Shown piece by piece: positions 18,501 through 19,332 of a stretch of DNA of 19,332 nt; positions within the stretch are counted from its first letter, which is position 1, and each line of letters begins with the position of its first letter. This DNA is from Bacteroidales bacterium. GTDB lineage: Bacteria > Bacteroidota > Bacteroidia > Bacteroidales > UBA932. A program made the position numbers and the translations under genes. The stretch covers positions 1 to 19,332 of the forward strand of contig JAFZWC010000041.1 of NCBI GenBank assembly GCA_017617475.1, given 5' to 3'. The notes beneath the pieces were generated by a model. It was not told the origin of the DNA and did no database searches. It worked only from the letters and a program-made list of their open reading frames with translations.

Positions 18501-19002
18501 GGTGACGCCCGTGCACGTGTACACTTCCGGCGATGAGGCCGAGCTGTTTGTGAATGGGAAATCCCAGGGCCGAAAGTCCCGTGACGGGTATCGCTTTGTC
18601 TGGGACGGCGTGGTCTATGAACCCGGCACCGTTGAGGTGATTGTGTATAAGAACGGTAGCGAGTGGGCCCGCGAGCAGGTGCGTACGGCTGGAAAGGCCT
18701 CTACGCTGGCAGCTTCGGTAGATTACTCCGGCGAGGACCTTACCTATATAACTGTTGACGTGCTGGACAAGAAGGGTATCCTGGTGCCCGACGCTGACAA
18801 CCTGCTTTCCTTCAGCGTCCAGGGTCCGGCCTGCATCATCGGCACCGACGCCGGCGACCCTACGTCCCACGTTCCCCTCTACAGCCCCGAGCTTCCCGCC
18901 TTCCACGGGAAAGCATCGGCCGTTATCCGCCGCACAGGGGAGGGTCCCGTCAAGGTTATCTGCAAGTCAAAAGGGCTTAAAACCACGAAAATCACGCTGT
19001 AA
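15553..19002 (+). CDS. Exported fusion: Shewanella-like PPP metallophosphatase + GH2 glycosidase
   Basis: One uninterrupted frame of 1149 residues. Residues 1-20 are a signal peptide (MKKIISLLGALLFSFSLAWAG). Residues about 95-370 are a calcineurin-like PPP phosphatase resembling bacterial Shelph enzymes: D106-P-H-G, GDITDRG (141-147), GNHE (176-179), VHAG (234-237), GHT (319-321), so all metal and phosphate ligands are present. A Pro-rich linker (373-384, PTPVPAPVLPAG) leads to a full GH2 enzyme. This has a sugar-binding domain from W388 with LPHDWGVEQPF and WYPGGGIYRNVW, an Ig-like domain, then a TIM barrel from about 640 with TSHNPP, acid/base E749 (WSIGNEC) and nucleophile E824 (GSETAS). 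C-terminal Ig-like domains follow (about 975-1149; VHVYTSGDEAELFVNGKSQGR is DUF4982-like). Beta-galactosidase is the likeliest GH2 activity. The phosphatase substrate is unknown. Confidence 0.9.
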   Translation: MKKIISLLGALLFSFSLAWAGTPRSTRDSLSADGPYILYRPAGVEVITVDVKGSISRRQFPQLPEGYRFLVTDHRGQYPFEVSLRPVARSAWKEEEVPARTFVMSDPHGRLDCVIDLLQGNRVIDGGLHWAYGTDRLVVIGDITDRGKDATAIYWFFYKLQQEAADAGGEVVMLLGNHEPMEFASDMRYAEDKYKILARELGMAYADLIGPDSELGRWIATWNTMSILGRDLYVHAGIGKDFYDWNLPIPEVNAKVSRALFKLKGGRKAVGDTAAFLHGSYGPLWYRGLVSKEAKRRPVSTDTLDLIRARYEVEHIIVGHTIFPDVSTFYDGRVIDVNVNNPLNRKKHRTRALLIDKGHYFAVTDRGKRKELPTPVPAPVLPAGRQSWNADWTFTKDGESRVLTLPHDWGVEQPFLQENPGETGKLAWWGQATYAKTLTVGSEDLSHRLRLEVDGAFSNARVYVNGAEAGGWPYGYASWAVELNPWLREGDNLIEIKLDNKEESSRWYPGGGIYRNVWLTRTAPTSVAHWGTFVKADASGKVSVEITFRTDKPVLGKVTTYILGTSAEVVTEGPLNDGSVLTQTLSVENPRLWSPDTPSLYVARTTVETVDGTDVYDTPFGFRDAQWRADGFYLNGEKTFLKGVCLHHDAGVLGAVWNDDAWERRFTMLKAMGCNAIRTSHNPPAPEFLDLCDRMGFLVLDELTDTWTWPKKDNGYATLFDEWAEKDLVAMIHRDRNHPSVIAWSIGNECGEQGDSTRWWIPQMLTDICHREDPTRPTTAGNDNPGAAFTGYASTIDVYGFNYKPHSYARFRDTHPGQPVYGSETASCISTRGYYRFPVEQEKGKGWTMEAPFQVSSYDLYAPGWASKPDYEWKYEDEVPECAGEFVWTGYDYLGEPTPFNMDPSVLTNFHTEEEREAFKRMVAGWGQAIADVPLPSRSSYFGIIDLAGFPKDRYWLYQSRWAPEVPSAHILPHWTWPGREGQVTPVHVYTSGDEAELFVNGKSQGRKSRDGYRFVWDGVVYEPGTVEVIVYKNGSEWAREQVRTAGKASTLAASVDYSGEDLTYITVDVLDKKGILVPDADNLLSFSVQGPACIIGTDAGDPTSHVPLYSPELPAFHGKASAVIRRTGEGPVKVICKSKGLKTTKITL

Positions 19003-19027
19003 CAGGTGGGATTAGCCTGTGAATAAC

Positions 19028-19058
19028 TTTGTTAATTAAAATATTTTGCTTATCTTTG
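19028..19058 (+). promoter_or_regulatory. Consensus Bacteroidetes promoter of rpsL (str operon)
   Basis: TTTG (19028-19031), 19 nt, TATCTTTG (19051-19058): identical in boxes and spacing to the tRNA-Gly promoter at 4395-4425. Transcription should start near 19062-19065. Confidence 0.9.
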
Positions 19059-19061
19059 CAG

Positions 19062-19096
19062 CCCATTTTGCGGAAACATAAGAGCCGTAAAATGGG
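19062..19096 (+). promoter_or_regulatory. 5'-terminal hairpin in the rpsL leader
   Basis: CCCATTTTGCGG (19062-19073) pairs with CCGTAAAATGGG (19085-19096): 12 bp with one G-U, loop AAACATAAGAG. By the promoter position it forms the very start of the mRNA. It is followed by 33 nt of AT-rich sequence to the ATG. No T run follows, so it is not a terminator. It may stabilise the transcript or be a ribosomal-protein binding site. Confidence 0.65.
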
Positions 19097-19129
19097 TTGT
19101 AACTATAATTTATTTATTAACAAACATTT

Positions 19130-19332
19130 ATGCCTACAATTCAACAACTTGTCCGTAAAGGACGCGAGCAGCTCGAAATCAAGAGCAAGTCTCGTGCGTT
19201 GGATGCATGCCCTCAGAAGCGTGGCGTATGTCTGCGTGTTTACACCACTACGCCTAAGAAGCCGAACTCCGCTATGCGTAAGGTAGCCCGTGTTCGTCTT
19301 TCCAACGCCAAAGAGGTCAATGCCTACATCCC
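19130..19332 (+). CDS. rpsL: 30S ribosomal protein S12, N-terminal part
   Basis: Cut by the right edge after 67 codons. [14 protein letters not shown] and [33 protein letters not shown] are unmistakable S12, a decoding-centre protein of the small subunit. K43 in TPKKPNSA, the classic streptomycin-resistance position, is the wild-type lysine. Start 19130 is the first ATG after the promoter and structured leader, with the AT-rich upstream typical of Bacteroidota. Normally followed by rpsG and fusA, outside the window. Confidence 0.96.
   Translation, partial: MPTIQQLVRKGREQLEIKSKSRALDACPQKRGVCLRVYTTTPKKPNSAMRKVARVRLSNAKEVNAYI

Noticed and set aside
16579..18906. 775-residue open frame on the minus strand opposite the GH2 domain
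   Set aside because: No recognisable motif, promoter or conserved start; the plus strand encodes an unmistakable GH2 enzyme.
19002..19020. ACAGG/CCTGT inverted repeat after the fusion gene
   Set aside because: Only 5 bp and no T tract; too weak to call a terminator.

Overview
The window looks like a chromosomal segment of an uncultured Bacteroidota, probably Bacteroidales and probably gut-associated. Four things point there. Promoters match the Bacteroidetes sigma pattern TTTG-N19-TATCTTTG, twice exactly. Start codons lack Shine-Dalgarno sequences and sit behind AT-rich leaders. The gene repertoire fits (FucP-type sugar permease plus ROK kinase, S9 dipeptidyl peptidase, secreted GH2, GH3 and GH20-like hydrolases, a DUF3298 lipoprotein). 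GC is high in genes (clearly above 50 percent) except in one short AT-richer island. The exact genus is inference.

Layout. 1-754: end of the alpha ribosomal operon (rpoA C-terminal domain, rplQ) and its terminator. 898-4370: FucP-type MFS permease, ROK kinase and a GH3 (NagZ-like) lipoprotein, a plausible amino-sugar or glucose scavenging set. 4395-5464: tRNA-Gly(GCC) with a textbook promoter, followed by two further copies of its 3' end. Between and beside these lie a GC-rich palindromic repeat and a compact AT-richer type VII toxin-antitoxin pair (mntA-hepT). 5468-7806: divergent pyrG and upp, i.e. de novo and salvage pyrimidine genes sharing one intergenic region. 7830-9465: a second copy of the GC-rich repeat, then cutC and a CPBP intramembrane protease as a tight minus-strand pair. 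9515-10603: a secreted GH20-like hydrolase, convergent with a minus-strand run (10607-13028) of AI-2E family permease, MGMT-type alkyltransferase and DUF3298 lipoprotein, with an S9 peptidase upstream (13071-15473). 15553-19002: a 1149-residue exported protein joining a metallophosphatase to a GH2 glycosidase. 19028-19332: promoter, structured leader and 5' part of rpsL.

Most notable: (i) the in-frame phosphatase-GH2 fusion; (ii) the HepT-MntA module bracketed by tRNA-Gly 3'-end repeats, which reads as a tiny integrase-less island with a nested extra insertion; (iii) a 12-bp hairpin at the very 5' end of the predicted rpsL mRNA; (iv) a palindrome whose two arms are the -7 boxes of the divergent S9 peptidase and fusion genes; (v) a GC-rich palindromic element present twice. 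No CRISPR array, IS transposase or phage gene is visible.
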